64,000 nt of DNA from Pelagicoccus sp. SDUM812003 (GTDB lineage Bacteria > Verrucomicrobiota > Verrucomicrobiia > Opitutales > Opitutaceae): positions 1 to 64,000 of the forward strand of contig NZ_JARXHY010000005.1 of NCBI RefSeq assembly GCF_031127815.1. The letters run 5' to 3'. How positions within the stretch are numbered: position 1 is the first letter of the stretch; every line of letters starts with the position of its first letter. A model generated the notes under the pieces. That model was not told the DNA's origin, did not search any database, and was given only the letters and a program-made list of their open reading frames with translations. The translations under genes and the position numbers were made by a program. This document shows positions 54,138 to 62,519 of the stretch, in pieces.

Positions 54138-54161
54138 CACGAACACGTAGCATTCGGTTAC
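54138..54161 (-). promoter_or_regulatory. Candidate ECF-type promoter of the sigma operon
   Basis: On the minus strand GTAACC (54161-54156) and CGTG (54141-54138) are 14 bp apart, giving AAC-N15-CGT, close to ECF consensus -35 AAC and -10 CGT spaced by 15-17. It ends about 28 bp before the ATG at 54110. It would allow autoregulation by the encoded sigma factor. The match is short, so confidence is low. Confidence 0.28.
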
Positions 54162-54184
54162 GCCCTTTTTGAGAAAGCGGCTGC

Positions 54185-54958
54185 TCATCCTTCCTTGTCT
54201 CCGCCTACCGAATAAACCGAGCGCAAAAAGACGAAGGCTCCCAGCAGCAGGGCGACAGCTGAAATGATCGCCATGGCCAGCAAACTCCCTCCCAGCGCCC
54301 CGAAGGCGGCCGAAAGCTCGCTATAGCTTACCGGAGTGAGCACGTCCTTCACGTGGGCGGATACCGCAAGGCCGCGGGCGCCGGTGGGCAAGGCTCCCAG
54401 TCCAAGCTCCACGAAGGAAAAATAGAAAAGTCCGAATACCACATACTTGGCGGAAAACGCGCCGACTCCGATTGCGATGGCGGTGAAAGCGAAAGCCGCT
54501 CCCAGACCGCAGACCCAAAGAAGCGAAAGATCCAGAAAATCGACCGCTACCCCGCGGGCGAACGCCACCAAGGAAAGAGCGAGCAGAAAGCCCGCGACCT
54601 GCACCATGACCTGCAGCAAGCTGCTGGCGTAGAACGCTAAATACAAGCTCCCCTTGCTGGCCTGACGAGTCCAGAGGTATTCGATGGTACCCTCCTTCAA
54701 CTCGGACCGCAGCGTCTCGCCACCCTTGGTCAGGCAGTAGACCGGAAGGAACTTCAAGGCGAACACCGAAATCGCGACCCACCAGAAGCGCTCCGTATCG
54801 CCAGGCCTGATCACCATCCAAAGAATCGCGAGGGCGATGGCGAAGGAAACGGCCAGACGCGTCAGCGAAGCCCCCGTGGAGAGCTCCCTGATTCGCATCA
54901 GCAGCAGCGCCCGCATGGCTTCCGCCAATCCTGCAGATCCAAGGGTTTGCCGCGTCAT
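54185..54958 (-). CDS. ABC-2-type transporter permease
   Basis: A 257-residue membrane protein with six predicted helices (about 34-50, 57-76, 104-124, 140-160, 165-190, 225-247). Its first 15-30 residues are soluble. It is the permease partner of the preceding ATPase (4-base overlap). An ATG at 54958 is chosen for that overlap; the longer open frame upstream lies inside the ATPase gene. Substrate is unknown. It ends the four-gene operon; a 74-bp gap separates it from the sigma operon on the same strand. Confidence 0.83.
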   Translation of the reverse strand: MTRQTLGSAGLAEAMRALLLMRIRELSTGASLTRLAVSFAIALAILWMVIRPGDTERFWWVAISVFALKFLPVYCLTKGGETLRSELKEGTIEYLWTRQASKGSLYLAFYASSLLQVMVQVAGFLLALSLVAFARGVAVDFLDLSLLWVCGLGAAFAFTAIAIGVGAFSAKYVVFGLFYFSFVELGLGALPTGARGLAVSAHVKDVLTPVSYSELSAAFGALGGSLLAMAIISAVALLLGAFVFLRSVYSVGGDKEG

Positions 54959-55878
54959 CGTGTCATCCTTTCGAAAATGCTGCTCAATGAGCGGTTCTTG
55001 TTGCGCAGAGAATAGATTTCGATCGTCGAGCATTCCGCCAGCAAGCGCGGCCAGTCCTCGAAAAACGACTCCGGACGCTTCACCCATACCGTCAGTTCGT
55101 CCTGCTCGCTGAGATAGCCACGGATCGCCCCGCTTTCCTGCAGGTGGGAGGCGAGTCGAATCGGATCGCTGCATCGGATGGAAATCTCGTCCGACCATTG
55201 CGTCATCGCTTCGCGTATCTCCAACTGACTCCCAGAGGCCAGCACGCGCCCCCAGTTCAGAATCAGAAAGCCTCCGCAGAGAAACTCCAGCTCGTGCAGG
55301 ATGTGGCTGGAGATCAAAATGCTCGCCCCAGACAGAGAGAGCTCTTTGAGGATCTCCCCAAACTCCGCACGTCCCATGGGATCAAGACCGTTCATCGGTT
55401 CGTCCAGTATGACCAGCTCCGGATCATGCATGATGGCTTGAGCCAGCTTCACCCTCTGCTTCATGCCCTTCGAATAGGCTCCGATGGGCTTGCTCCAATG
55501 CGACGAGTCCAGTCGCGCTCGCTCCAGAGCCGCTTCCGCAGCATTCTTCGTATCCTTCCAACGGATACCGGAGAGCGACGCCAACGACCTCAGCCAGTCG
55601 ACAGGTTTTAGATCCTTTGGAACCTGCTCGCGCTCAGGGCAGTAGCCGATGCGTTTCAACAGAGCTGCATTGTTGCGCGGCGACTCGCCAAAGACCGACA
55701 GTTCTCCTGACGATGGCGCGAGCTGTCCCGTCACCAGCTTGATCAACGTGCTCTTACCCGCTCCGTTCGGCCCCACCAATCCGGTAATGCCGCTAGAAAC
55801 GTCGAAGGTGACGTTGTTCAATCCGAGAACCACGCCGTAGAAGCAGCTCAGTTCCTTCGCCTCGATGATCGCGCTCAT
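54955..55878 (-). CDS. ABC-2-type transporter ATP-binding protein
   Basis: A 307-residue ATPase. Walker A GPNGAGKST, signature YSKGMKQR (in place of LSGGQ, a variant typical of ABC-2 exporters), Walker B LVILDEPMNGLDP and H-loop SSHIL are present. The C-terminal about 80 residues form an extra domain. It pairs with the downstream permease and overlaps both neighbours by 4 bases. It could drive export of a lipid, polysaccharide or antibiotic. Confidence 0.92.
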   Translation of the reverse strand: MSAIIEAKELSCFYGVVLGLNNVTFDVSSGITGLVGPNGAGKSTLIKLVTGQLAPSSGELSVFGESPRNNAALLKRIGYCPEREQVPKDLKPVDWLRSLASLSGIRWKDTKNAAEAALERARLDSSHWSKPIGAYSKGMKQRVKLAQAIMHDPELVILDEPMNGLDPMGRAEFGEILKELSLSGASILISSHILHELEFLCGGFLILNWGRVLASGSQLEIREAMTQWSDEISIRCSDPIRLASHLQESGAIRGYLSEQDELTVWVKRPESFFEDWPRLLAECSTIEIYSLRNKNRSLSSIFERMTR

Positions 55879-56888
55879 GACTGACGTATCCTCTTGTTGA
55901 CGACCACGATGCTGGCGACGCTCAAAAGCGAGAGAACGATGATCGGCACCAGAAATTCGCCGTTGGTTAGCGGCAATTCCTCCAGCTCCATGTTGTCGGT
56001 CGCCCCGGCAAACAATCCTGGAAAAAACGGGAGCATTCCCTGAGCATCGCTGATTAGATCTGGGATGCGATAAAGCGAATTGGACAGGCTCTCCAAGGCG
56101 TCGAAAGGATCGATATAACCTAAAACTGGCGAGACCAAGCCGACCGCGTCCGAAATGATGTCGAGCACGAGCAGCCCCAAAATCCAGTAGACCACAGCGG
56201 TTCCCGTCTTTTTCGCTAAGGAGGAGACCATTAGGGTGAAGCAGCTCAGCGTGACCACCGCCACCAGCCCCAAAGCGAGCCCACGGAGCAGCGAAGGAAA
56301 CGAATGGTAGAAAAAGCTCCAGTCAGGAGCAAGGGCGTTGCCCACGACCCAGGAAACCGTCACCGGCAACAACCAGATGACCGAAAGAATGCACGCGACT
56401 ACCCCGAACTTGCCAATGATGTAGTCCCAGCGGGTTAGGGCCTTGCTGCTGTAGATCACGATAGCCTGACTCGCTAGATCGTTGGCGATGAGCTTGTGAG
56501 CGAAAAGAGCCACCACCACCACCGAAATGAACGGACAGCTGTAGCTGAGCAAGAAGAACATGACTCGGTACAAGCCGTCGACACAGATTTCCGGATACAG
56601 CAAAGCCCAGGAGGTGATCCCGTTTAGAAACCTAGTCACCTGCGTTCCACCTACCGATTCCAGCCAAGCGATCAGTGAACTATCGGGAGCCACCAGTTGT
56701 CCGAAGAAAAAGAATACGCCGATCAAAATCAACGACTGCGCAAGAGATAGAATGAGAAAAGCCCGCATGATTCGACCGCTCAACGCCAGGCGCAAGCCAT
56801 AGCGAGTGATCGAAAGGCGACGTTGCCAGACACTGACCGAACGCCCCTTCCATCGCCTGTATTCGGCATTCCACGACGCGTCCTTCAC
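55875..56888 (-). CDS. ABC-2-type transporter permease
   Basis: A 337-residue membrane protein: soluble N-terminus (1-40), about six helices (40-62, 92-112, 115-135, 160-185, 195-222, 225-245) and a last helix near 310-332. It forms a separate pair with the ATPase before it. It overlaps both neighbours by 4 bases. The long loop before the last helix contains an acidic stretch. Family assignment rests on topology and operon position. Confidence 0.82.
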   Translation of the reverse strand: MKDASWNAEYRRWKGRSVSVWQRRLSITRYGLRLALSGRIMRAFLILSLAQSLILIGVFFFFGQLVAPDSSLIAWLESVGGTQVTRFLNGITSWALLYPEICVDGLYRVMFFLLSYSCPFISVVVVALFAHKLIANDLASQAIVIYSSKALTRWDYIIGKFGVVACILSVIWLLPVTVSWVVGNALAPDWSFFYHSFPSLLRGLALGLVAVVTLSCFTLMVSSLAKKTGTAVVYWILGLLVLDIISDAVGLVSPVLGYIDPFDALESLSNSLYRIPDLISDAQGMLPFFPGLFAGATDNMELEELPLTNGEFLVPIIVLSLLSVASIVVVNKRIRQS

Positions 56889-57820
56889 TTTGATCCTCCT
56901 TCCTCCAACGCCTGTACGAAGAGCTCGCTTAGCGCGTTAGGGCTCTCCCGAACCTCCTGCGGAGCGATGCCATTCTCATGCAGAACGCGAATCAACGGGT
57001 TGAGCGACGGCTCGCCATGAGCCACCTTGATGTTGCCATTGCTGAGCTTGCTGCAACTCCAGCCGAGCGATTCGAAGACAGCCATTGCGGTTTCGTGTTC
57101 GCGCGACAGCACCACTTCCGCCTCCGCCTTGCGCCGTTTCTTGAGCGAGTCCAAGGTATCATGAGCCACGATGCGTCCTTGAGCGATGATCACGATGCGA
57201 TCGCAAATCCGGTCCACATCATGGAGCAAATGCGAGGAGAGCACCACGCTGATCCCACACTCCTGCCAAATGCGTTGGATGAGCTCCAAGATCATGCTCT
57301 GGCCCTTGGGATCCAATCCATTAGTCGGCTCATCCAAAAACACCAAATCCGGATCATGCACCAAAGCCTGGGCGATCTTGATCCTCTGCTTCATCCCAGT
57401 GGAATACGTATCCACTTTTCGGTAGCGCTCCTGCCCCATTCCCACGAAATCCAGCATTTCGTGAGCGCGCTGACGAGCCGCCTCGAACGGCATGCCGGAC
57501 AACTCGCCGCAATAGGTGACGTATTCGCACCCGATCATGCCAGGGATGTGGCAGTCTTGCTCGGGAGCGTATCCGATTCGCCGCCGCGTCTCCCGACCGT
57601 GCTCGTCGATATCCTTGCCCAGTAGCGAAACCGTCCCACCGTCCTTGCTCTGTAGTTGGAGCAAACATTTGATGAAGGTCGACTTGCCTGCTCCGTTCGG
57701 TCCGAGTAACCCGATCGATCCTGCAGGAAGCGACAGGTCCACGGCGTCCAGCACCACTTGGGCGCCAAAGAGCTTACGCAACCCGCGGGTTTCGATAACA
57801 ATTGATTGAGCGACAGGCAT
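56885..57820 (-). CDS. ABC-2-type transporter ATP-binding protein
   Basis: A 311-residue ATPase with Walker A GPNGAGKST, Q-loop, signature YSTGMKQR, Walker B LVFLDEPTNGLDP and H-loop SSHLL, plus a C-terminal extension. First gene of the four-gene ATPase-permease-ATPase-permease operon. The 275 bp upstream, to the divergent GH10 gene, should carry its promoter; no operator is obvious. The two ATPases are paralogous, so the operon probably arose by duplication of one exporter module. Confidence 0.92.
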   Translation of the reverse strand: MPVAQSIVIETRGLRKLFGAQVVLDAVDLSLPAGSIGLLGPNGAGKSTFIKCLLQLQSKDGGTVSLLGKDIDEHGRETRRRIGYAPEQDCHIPGMIGCEYVTYCGELSGMPFEAARQRAHEMLDFVGMGQERYRKVDTYSTGMKQRIKIAQALVHDPDLVFLDEPTNGLDPKGQSMILELIQRIWQECGISVVLSSHLLHDVDRICDRIVIIAQGRIVAHDTLDSLKKRRKAEAEVVLSREHETAMAVFESLGWSCSKLSNGNIKVAHGEPSLNPLIRVLHENGIAPQEVRESPNALSELFVQALEEGGSK

Positions 57821-58095
57821 AAAGGAGGAGTTACCCGGGCAACTACACTATCCATCATAGGGAAGTTACAGCTTTTTTCGTTTTTCCCGAGCGGCGCCAC
57901 CCGGCGCGAGCCGGTGACGAGGAGCCGAAACGCATCGCTTGTCACCTCTCTGTAAAAACGTTCGTTCAACGTTTCCCTCGGTTTCCCGATGCCGAATTAG
58001 CAATAGTTGCCCCCGCACGACCGTCACCCCATCGGAGCAAGACCGCTGCAAAACCACACTCACCAACCCCCTGCGCGAACACAGTTCAACTATCC

Positions 58096-59259
58096 ATGAT
58101 TCGACTAAAACAAGCCATCACCACCCTCTCTCTTTCAGCAAGCCTAGCCATCGCCTCCGGATCGCTAGCCGAACAAAGGTCGGAACCGACCCTCAAGGAA
58201 GCCCTCGAAGGAAAGTTCCTTGTGGGAGCGACGCTCAACGGATGGATGCTAAGCGACAGCGATCATCCCGCCTACGACCTGATCGAAACGCACTTTTCCA
58301 GCATCTCGCCCGCCAACTCCATGAAATGGGGACCAATGAATCCTCAACCGGGCGAATACAAGCTCGAGCAGGCCGACGCCTTCGCCGCCTATGGGGCGCA
58401 GCAGGGCCTCGACATGATCGGTCACACCTTGTTCTGGCATAGTCAAACTCCCAACTGGGTCTTCGAGGACTCCGAGGGAAATCCCCTCACGCGAGAGGCT
58501 TTGCTCGCTCGCATGCGCGAACGGGCCCGCATGATGGCAGAACGCTACGGCGATCGCATCAAAACCTGGGACGTGGTCAACGAATCCATCGAAGGCGACG
58601 GCTCGTGGCGCAAATCCAAGTTTCAGCAGATCATCGGCGACGACTTCACCGAGCAAGCCTTCAGAATTGCCATGGAGGAACTCCCGGCAGACGCAAAACT
58701 GCTCTACAACGACTACAGCATGACCGATGAAGGACGCCGCAAAGCCGTGGTGGCCATGGTTAAGGACTTTCAAGAGAAAGGCGTACGCATCGACGGCATC
58801 GGCATGCAAGGACACTGGGGGATGAGCTATCCCAGCGCCCAAGAAATCGAAAAATCCATTCTCATGTTCGCTGAAACCGGGGTGCCGGTGCACATCACGG
58901 AGCTGGATATCGACTTGCTGGGCCGCGACCACTTTTTCGGAGCCAACGTCGATATTGGAAGAATCCAGGCCAACGAAGAGAACAATCCCTACGCCGACGG
59001 CAAGCTTCCGGCGGAAGAGGAGGAACGATTCGCCGATCGCTACGCCGAAGTCTTCGCCGTCCTGCTCAAACACTCGGATAAGATCGAACGGGTGACCTTC
59101 TGGGGCGTGACCGACGAGGATTCATGGCTCAACTTCTGGCCAGTGCGCGGCAGAACAAACTTCGCTCTGCTCTTCGATCGCGACTACCAGCCCAAACCCG
59201 CATTCTATCGCATCGTGGAGCTGGCTGCCAAAACGAACTCGGAGCCGACCGCCGAGTAG
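58096..59259 (+). CDS. Secreted GH10 endo-beta-1,4-xylanase
   Basis: Glycoside hydrolase family 10 enzyme cleaving the xylan backbone. The 387-residue protein has a signal peptide (1-25), and a TIM-barrel: SPANSMKWGPM (substrate loop), the HTLFWHSQTPNW segment, WDVVNES (acid/base Glu163), HITELDI (nucleophile Glu269) and WGVTDEDSW. No carbohydrate-binding module is attached. ATG 58096 starts the signal peptide. It is a single gene, divergent from the ABC operon. Its products fit the XylA/XylB pathway nearby. Confidence 0.95.
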   Translation: MIRLKQAITTLSLSASLAIASGSLAEQRSEPTLKEALEGKFLVGATLNGWMLSDSDHPAYDLIETHFSSISPANSMKWGPMNPQPGEYKLEQADAFAAYGAQQGLDMIGHTLFWHSQTPNWVFEDSEGNPLTREALLARMRERARMMAERYGDRIKTWDVVNESIEGDGSWRKSKFQQIIGDDFTEQAFRIAMEELPADAKLLYNDYSMTDEGRRKAVVAMVKDFQEKGVRIDGIGMQGHWGMSYPSAQEIEKSILMFAETGVPVHITELDIDLLGRDHFFGANVDIGRIQANEENNPYADGKLPAEEEERFADRYAEVFAVLLKHSDKIERVTFWGVTDEDSWLNFWPVRGRTNFALLFDRDYQPKPAFYRIVELAAKTNSEPTAE

Positions 59260-59292
59260 CGAAAGGCGCTACGTCACCCGCATAGCATCGTA

Positions 59293-59332
59293 TTCAGAAA
59301 AACACGCGGCGTTCTCCTGGGGTGTTTCTGAA
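59293..59332 (+). terminator. Imperfect stem-loop after the xylanase gene
   Basis: TTCAGAAAAACAC (59293-59305) and GTGTTTCTGAA (59322-59332) pair with a 2-base bulge around a 16-nt loop, 34 bp after the GH10 stop. The base-pairing is good but no U-tract follows on the plus strand. Confidence 0.35.
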
Positions 59333-59450
59333 AAAGTTGGCTTTGCCAGCCCAAATTCCGCGAGAATGCCGCGAATCAGGTAAAGCGCAGCCTCCTACGT
59401 CCGTAGGCATCTACGCAGTCCGCTCACTCTGGCGCGACTGGAACAAAAAG

Positions 59451-59987
59451 ATGTCTAAAATGAAAACCGTAATTCGTATTACGATAGCGGCCGCATGCTT
59501 GCTGCTATCCAACCCTATCGCAAACGCCGAGACCTTCGCCCTCGCATCCGGCGAACGTATCGAAGGAGTGGTGACAACGGTCCGTAGAGGACAAGTCACC
59601 TTTCAAACCGATTCCGATCAATCGGCCACCCACGCTCTCTCCGCTCTCGATGACGCGTCCAAGGAGCAGGTCGAACGCTGGATGGAAAACAATCCCGACA
59701 AAGTCGATGTCTACGAGGCATGGGACGTGAAGCCGGTGGTGCTTCGAAGCAAGGCCGCCGTGACGCCTCCCAACCTCTGCACCCCGGGCTTCAAGGGAAT
59801 CGTCAGCATGGAAGTCACGCTCGACGAACAGGGGCGCGTCATCCATTCGAACGTATCCAAATCCACGCATTCCGACCTCGATGAAGCGGCCCAGGACGCC
59901 ATCAAGGATTGGCAGTTCAAGCCAGCGAAAATAGCGGGCGAACACGTCAAGGCCAAGATCGCCATCAGCTTTCAGTTCAAAGCTTAA
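59451..59987 (+). CDS. Exported TonB C-terminal-domain protein
   Basis: A 178-residue exported protein with a signal peptide (about 1-26). The mature N-terminal half is short and contains LASGERIEGVVTTVRRGQVTF. The C-terminal half has the TonB fold: PNLCTPGFKGIVSMEVTLDEQGRVIHSNV and a final DAIKDWQFKPAKI. No membrane anchor beyond the signal peptide is apparent, so it is not a classical TonB. It could bind a TonB-dependent receptor or act as a stand-alone periplasmic domain. ATG 59451 is chosen (ATG 59460 is the alternative). Confidence 0.68.
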   Translation: MSKMKTVIRITIAAACLLLSNPIANAETFALASGERIEGVVTTVRRGQVTFQTDSDQSATHALSALDDASKEQVERWMENNPDKVDVYEAWDVKPVVLRSKAAVTPPNLCTPGFKGIVSMEVTLDEQGRVIHSNVSKSTHSDLDEAAQDAIKDWQFKPAKIAGEHVKAKIAISFQFKA

Positions 59988-60970
59988 TCTCCCGTACGGG
60001 CGGCTGGTGTCCTGCTCGGTTGCCAGTCGCCCAACACCGCTTCTTTCGCAAATCGATCGAGATCCTTTTCGTCCAGACGAATGGACCATTGCACGCGTTC
60101 CTTCAACGCCTTCGGGTCGTCCACGTATTCAGCGTAGAACACAGTGCTGCCAGGATCGTCGAGTCCCCAATCTCCCCATCCAAAGGAAGCGATGGGCGCA
60201 GTGTAGTTGCAGCTTAAATACACTGTCTTCGCGTGCGGCCGCCAAGGCCGACCGAGCACCACTTCGGTCAGACCGTGACTTGCGGTTAGTCGGCATTCCT
60301 TAAATACGAGCCCGTGCTCAGCTCCAGCGGGCGTCGATGCGGCAGTGATGAAGGAATCCGCCTTGCTCATGAGCTCGCACGATTGGAAGAACGCCGTAGC
60401 CGCTCCGAAGACGTAGTCGGTCGTGCCTTCGATGTAGCAGTTTTCAAAATACTGGCGAGAACCTGAGCCGGCCACGTAGAGCGTGTCCTGGTTTCCCAAA
60501 ATGCGACAATCGAAAAAGGCGCAACGATCGCCCTCCACCCGCAAGGCGATGGCTTGACCCACTGGCCCGGCGCCGTTCTCGATGGTCAGATTGCGGGCCG
60601 TGAAATCGTCGGCCAACACTTCGAGCGTAGCGGTGAAAAACGTGCTGTTGCGCCCCCGGTCGACCTGATCGAAAAACGAGTCGTTGCTGATCACGACCTT
60701 GCCCTCTCCCACCAAATTGATCTTAGGATTCCACGGATGGACCGTGACCTTCTCCGCATAGCGCCCTTGCTTGATCGTGATGGTGATTGGCAGATCCGGG
60801 AAGGACTTGCAGTCGTCGATAGCATCCTGGATCCGCTCGAAGTCACCCGAGCCGTCCGCCGCCACCACCAGCGAGGTCCGGTAGGCGGCGTGACTGGAGC
60901 TTGCCACGAAAAACACGAGGAGCAGGAGGGCGACGCGAAAACCAAGCATAGGAGGCATAGATCGGCTCAT
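59984..60970 (-). CDS. Secreted CE8-type pectin methylesterase
   Basis: Demethylates homogalacturonan. The 328-residue protein has a signal peptide (about 1-28) and a right-handed beta-helix with the family motifs: GQAIALRV, GNQDTLY (catalytic Asp162), GTTDYVFG (Asp185) and LGRPW (Arg241). All catalytic residues are present. The C-terminus overlaps the TonB-domain gene by 4 bases in convergent orientation. Length is normal. Presence beside the PQQ-type dehydrogenase gene is likely coincidental. Confidence 0.9.
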   Translation of the reverse strand: MSRSMPPMLGFRVALLLLVFFVASSSHAAYRTSLVVAADGSGDFERIQDAIDDCKSFPDLPITITIKQGRYAEKVTVHPWNPKINLVGEGKVVISNDSFFDQVDRGRNSTFFTATLEVLADDFTARNLTIENGAGPVGQAIALRVEGDRCAFFDCRILGNQDTLYVAGSGSRQYFENCYIEGTTDYVFGAATAFFQSCELMSKADSFITAASTPAGAEHGLVFKECRLTASHGLTEVVLGRPWRPHAKTVYLSCNYTAPIASFGWGDWGLDDPGSTVFYAEYVDDPKALKERVQWSIRLDEKDLDRFAKEAVLGDWQPSRTPAARTGD

Positions 60971-61092
60971 AATTCGGCTAGCAGTCTCCCTTCTTCGCCC
61001 GAAAGATCAAGTCCCGGATGGCTTCCGCTCAGCCTCGCGAACCGCATCGCGCCGAAGGGCCGCAGCGGTTTCGGTGATCCTTTTCGCGGATC

Positions 61093-62322
61093 CTAGTAGG
61101 AGACCTTCCAGACTCGGCCACCTTGATCGGAGCCGATGTACAGCGCCCCGTCCGGTCCCACCGCGACTCCCATCGGCCGATAGTCAGCTTGGCCCGGGCT
61201 GACGATACGTTCCTTGCCTATGAATCCATCCGCGAAGACCTCGTAGTCTCCGGTGGGCAGGCCTTGATCGTCAACCGGTATGAAGCATACATTGTAGCCC
61301 TTCTGCACTGGGGCCCGGTTCCAGGAGCCATGAAACGCCACGAACATGCCTCCGTGATACTTTTGCGGAAAGGAAGTCCCTCCGTAATAGGCCATCTGCA
61401 TGGGCGCCCAATGGGCGGGAAACGCCACCGACGGCTCCTGAAAGCGGCCCGCCTCAGGCTGTTTCTCGCCATCGCCTCCGTACTCCGGCGAGAAGAGACG
61501 CACCTTGTCGATCGGGTCATAGTAGGTGTAGGGCCAGCCGAGGTTCGATCCCTGGCGCAGCACATGCATCTCTTCGGCGACGCGTTCTGCGTTGTATTCG
61601 ACGCTGAAGGTCGGATCGACTACGTTGATCACATCGCGCCCGTTCTGCACCACGAACAATGCATCCGCCTTAGGCTGCCAGTCCAAGGTGAGCACGTGGC
61701 GATGCCCTGTCGAATAGTGGTATCCATCTTCCTGAGACTGATTCAAAGTGTTGGGATCAAAACGCCAGATTCCACCAAATTGAGAAAGAGCCTCCCGCAC
61801 TGCTTCATCGCTCAATCCTTCGGCTCCGGGAGCCCGATCCGGCTCGCCGAGCGAGTTCGAGGGCGCGCCGACTTCGACATACAGGTTGCCAGCGGGATCG
61901 AAGGTGAACATCTTGGATGCGTGCTGCTGCCGGTCAACCAGTCCGCTGACCACAGTCTCGGCCTTCCCCGAAGGCATCAGTTGCCCTTTGGGCAGCTTCA
62001 TGCGGTGGACGGAGCTGTCGGTCGAATAGTAGAGAAAGCCATCGTGAAAACCGATGCCGCTGCCCTGCTCAGGCGTACCGGGTACCGTTTTCACCACATC
62101 GGCATTCCCGTCGCCATCCTTGTCCTGCATTGCGACGACTCCCCGACCTCGGACCTTGCCATACACGTTCCCATCCGGGGAAACCGCGAGACCTCGAATG
62201 CCATCCAGGCCATCTGCGAATACCGACACCGAAAAGCCTTCGGGAACAACGATTTGGGCTGAGGCTCCGGCGGCGAAAGCTCCGGAGATTGCGATTGCGA
62301 CGAAAGTGGGTCGAAGGGTCAT
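61093..62322 (-). CDS. Secreted PQQ-type sugar/sorbosone dehydrogenase-like protein
   Basis: Beta-propeller protein of the glucose/sorbosone dehydrogenase family (soluble PQQ type) or a related non-enzymatic propeller. The 409-residue protein has a signal peptide (about 1-22) and repeated propeller strands: GIRGLAVSPDGNVY, QQHASKMFTFDPAGNLYVEVGAPSN, STGHRHVLTLDW, and a final PMGVAVGPDGALYIGSD. A YYGGTSFPQKYHGGMFVAFHGSWN segment is typical. Which sugar, if any, is oxidised cannot be decided; key PQQ ligands are not obvious. It lies 122 bp after the CE8 gene on the same strand. Confidence 0.8.
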   Translation of the reverse strand: MTLRPTFVAIAISGAFAAGASAQIVVPEGFSVSVFADGLDGIRGLAVSPDGNVYGKVRGRGVVAMQDKDGDGNADVVKTVPGTPEQGSGIGFHDGFLYYSTDSSVHRMKLPKGQLMPSGKAETVVSGLVDRQQHASKMFTFDPAGNLYVEVGAPSNSLGEPDRAPGAEGLSDEAVREALSQFGGIWRFDPNTLNQSQEDGYHYSTGHRHVLTLDWQPKADALFVVQNGRDVINVVDPTFSVEYNAERVAEEMHVLRQGSNLGWPYTYYDPIDKVRLFSPEYGGDGEKQPEAGRFQEPSVAFPAHWAPMQMAYYGGTSFPQKYHGGMFVAFHGSWNRAPVQKGYNVCFIPVDDQGLPTGDYEVFADGFIGKERIVSPGQADYRPMGVAVGPDGALYIGSDQGGRVWKVSY

Positions 62323-62427
62323 AGAGCGAACACGGGTTGGAGTTGTAGGTTTGAGGCGCTTCCGGTACCGAAGCTTAGGGAAAGACGCATTCTAGGCTCG
62401 CTTGATCGCCCTGTCCACCCTGGAAGC

Positions 62428-62450
62428 GAACTCCTCTTATGGAGGAGTTC
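62428..62450. promoter_or_regulatory. Hairpin upstream of the double-thioredoxin gene
   Basis: A perfect 9-bp stem GAACTCCTC/GAGGAGTTC with a TTATG loop sits 70 bp before the ATG at 62520, in the 197-bp gap shared with the divergent dehydrogenase gene. It could be an operator, attenuator or RNA structure. Confidence 0.3.
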
Positions 62451-62519
62451 CTCGAGGAGACTGACAAACGGCTTGCGACTTGCGAGTTGACGAAATCCAA
62501 ACCATACTAAGTTCGCACC

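Noticed and set aside
55445-55500. Defective ABC ATPase because LSGGQ is missing
   Set aside because: YSKGMKQR and YSTGMKQR are normal variants in ABC-2-type exporters; Walker A, Walker B and the H-loop are intact in both ATPases.
61123-62262. A 379-residue open frame antisense to the PQQ-type dehydrogenase gene
   Set aside because: The sense-strand protein has a signal peptide and propeller repeats. The antisense frame has no recognisable fold.
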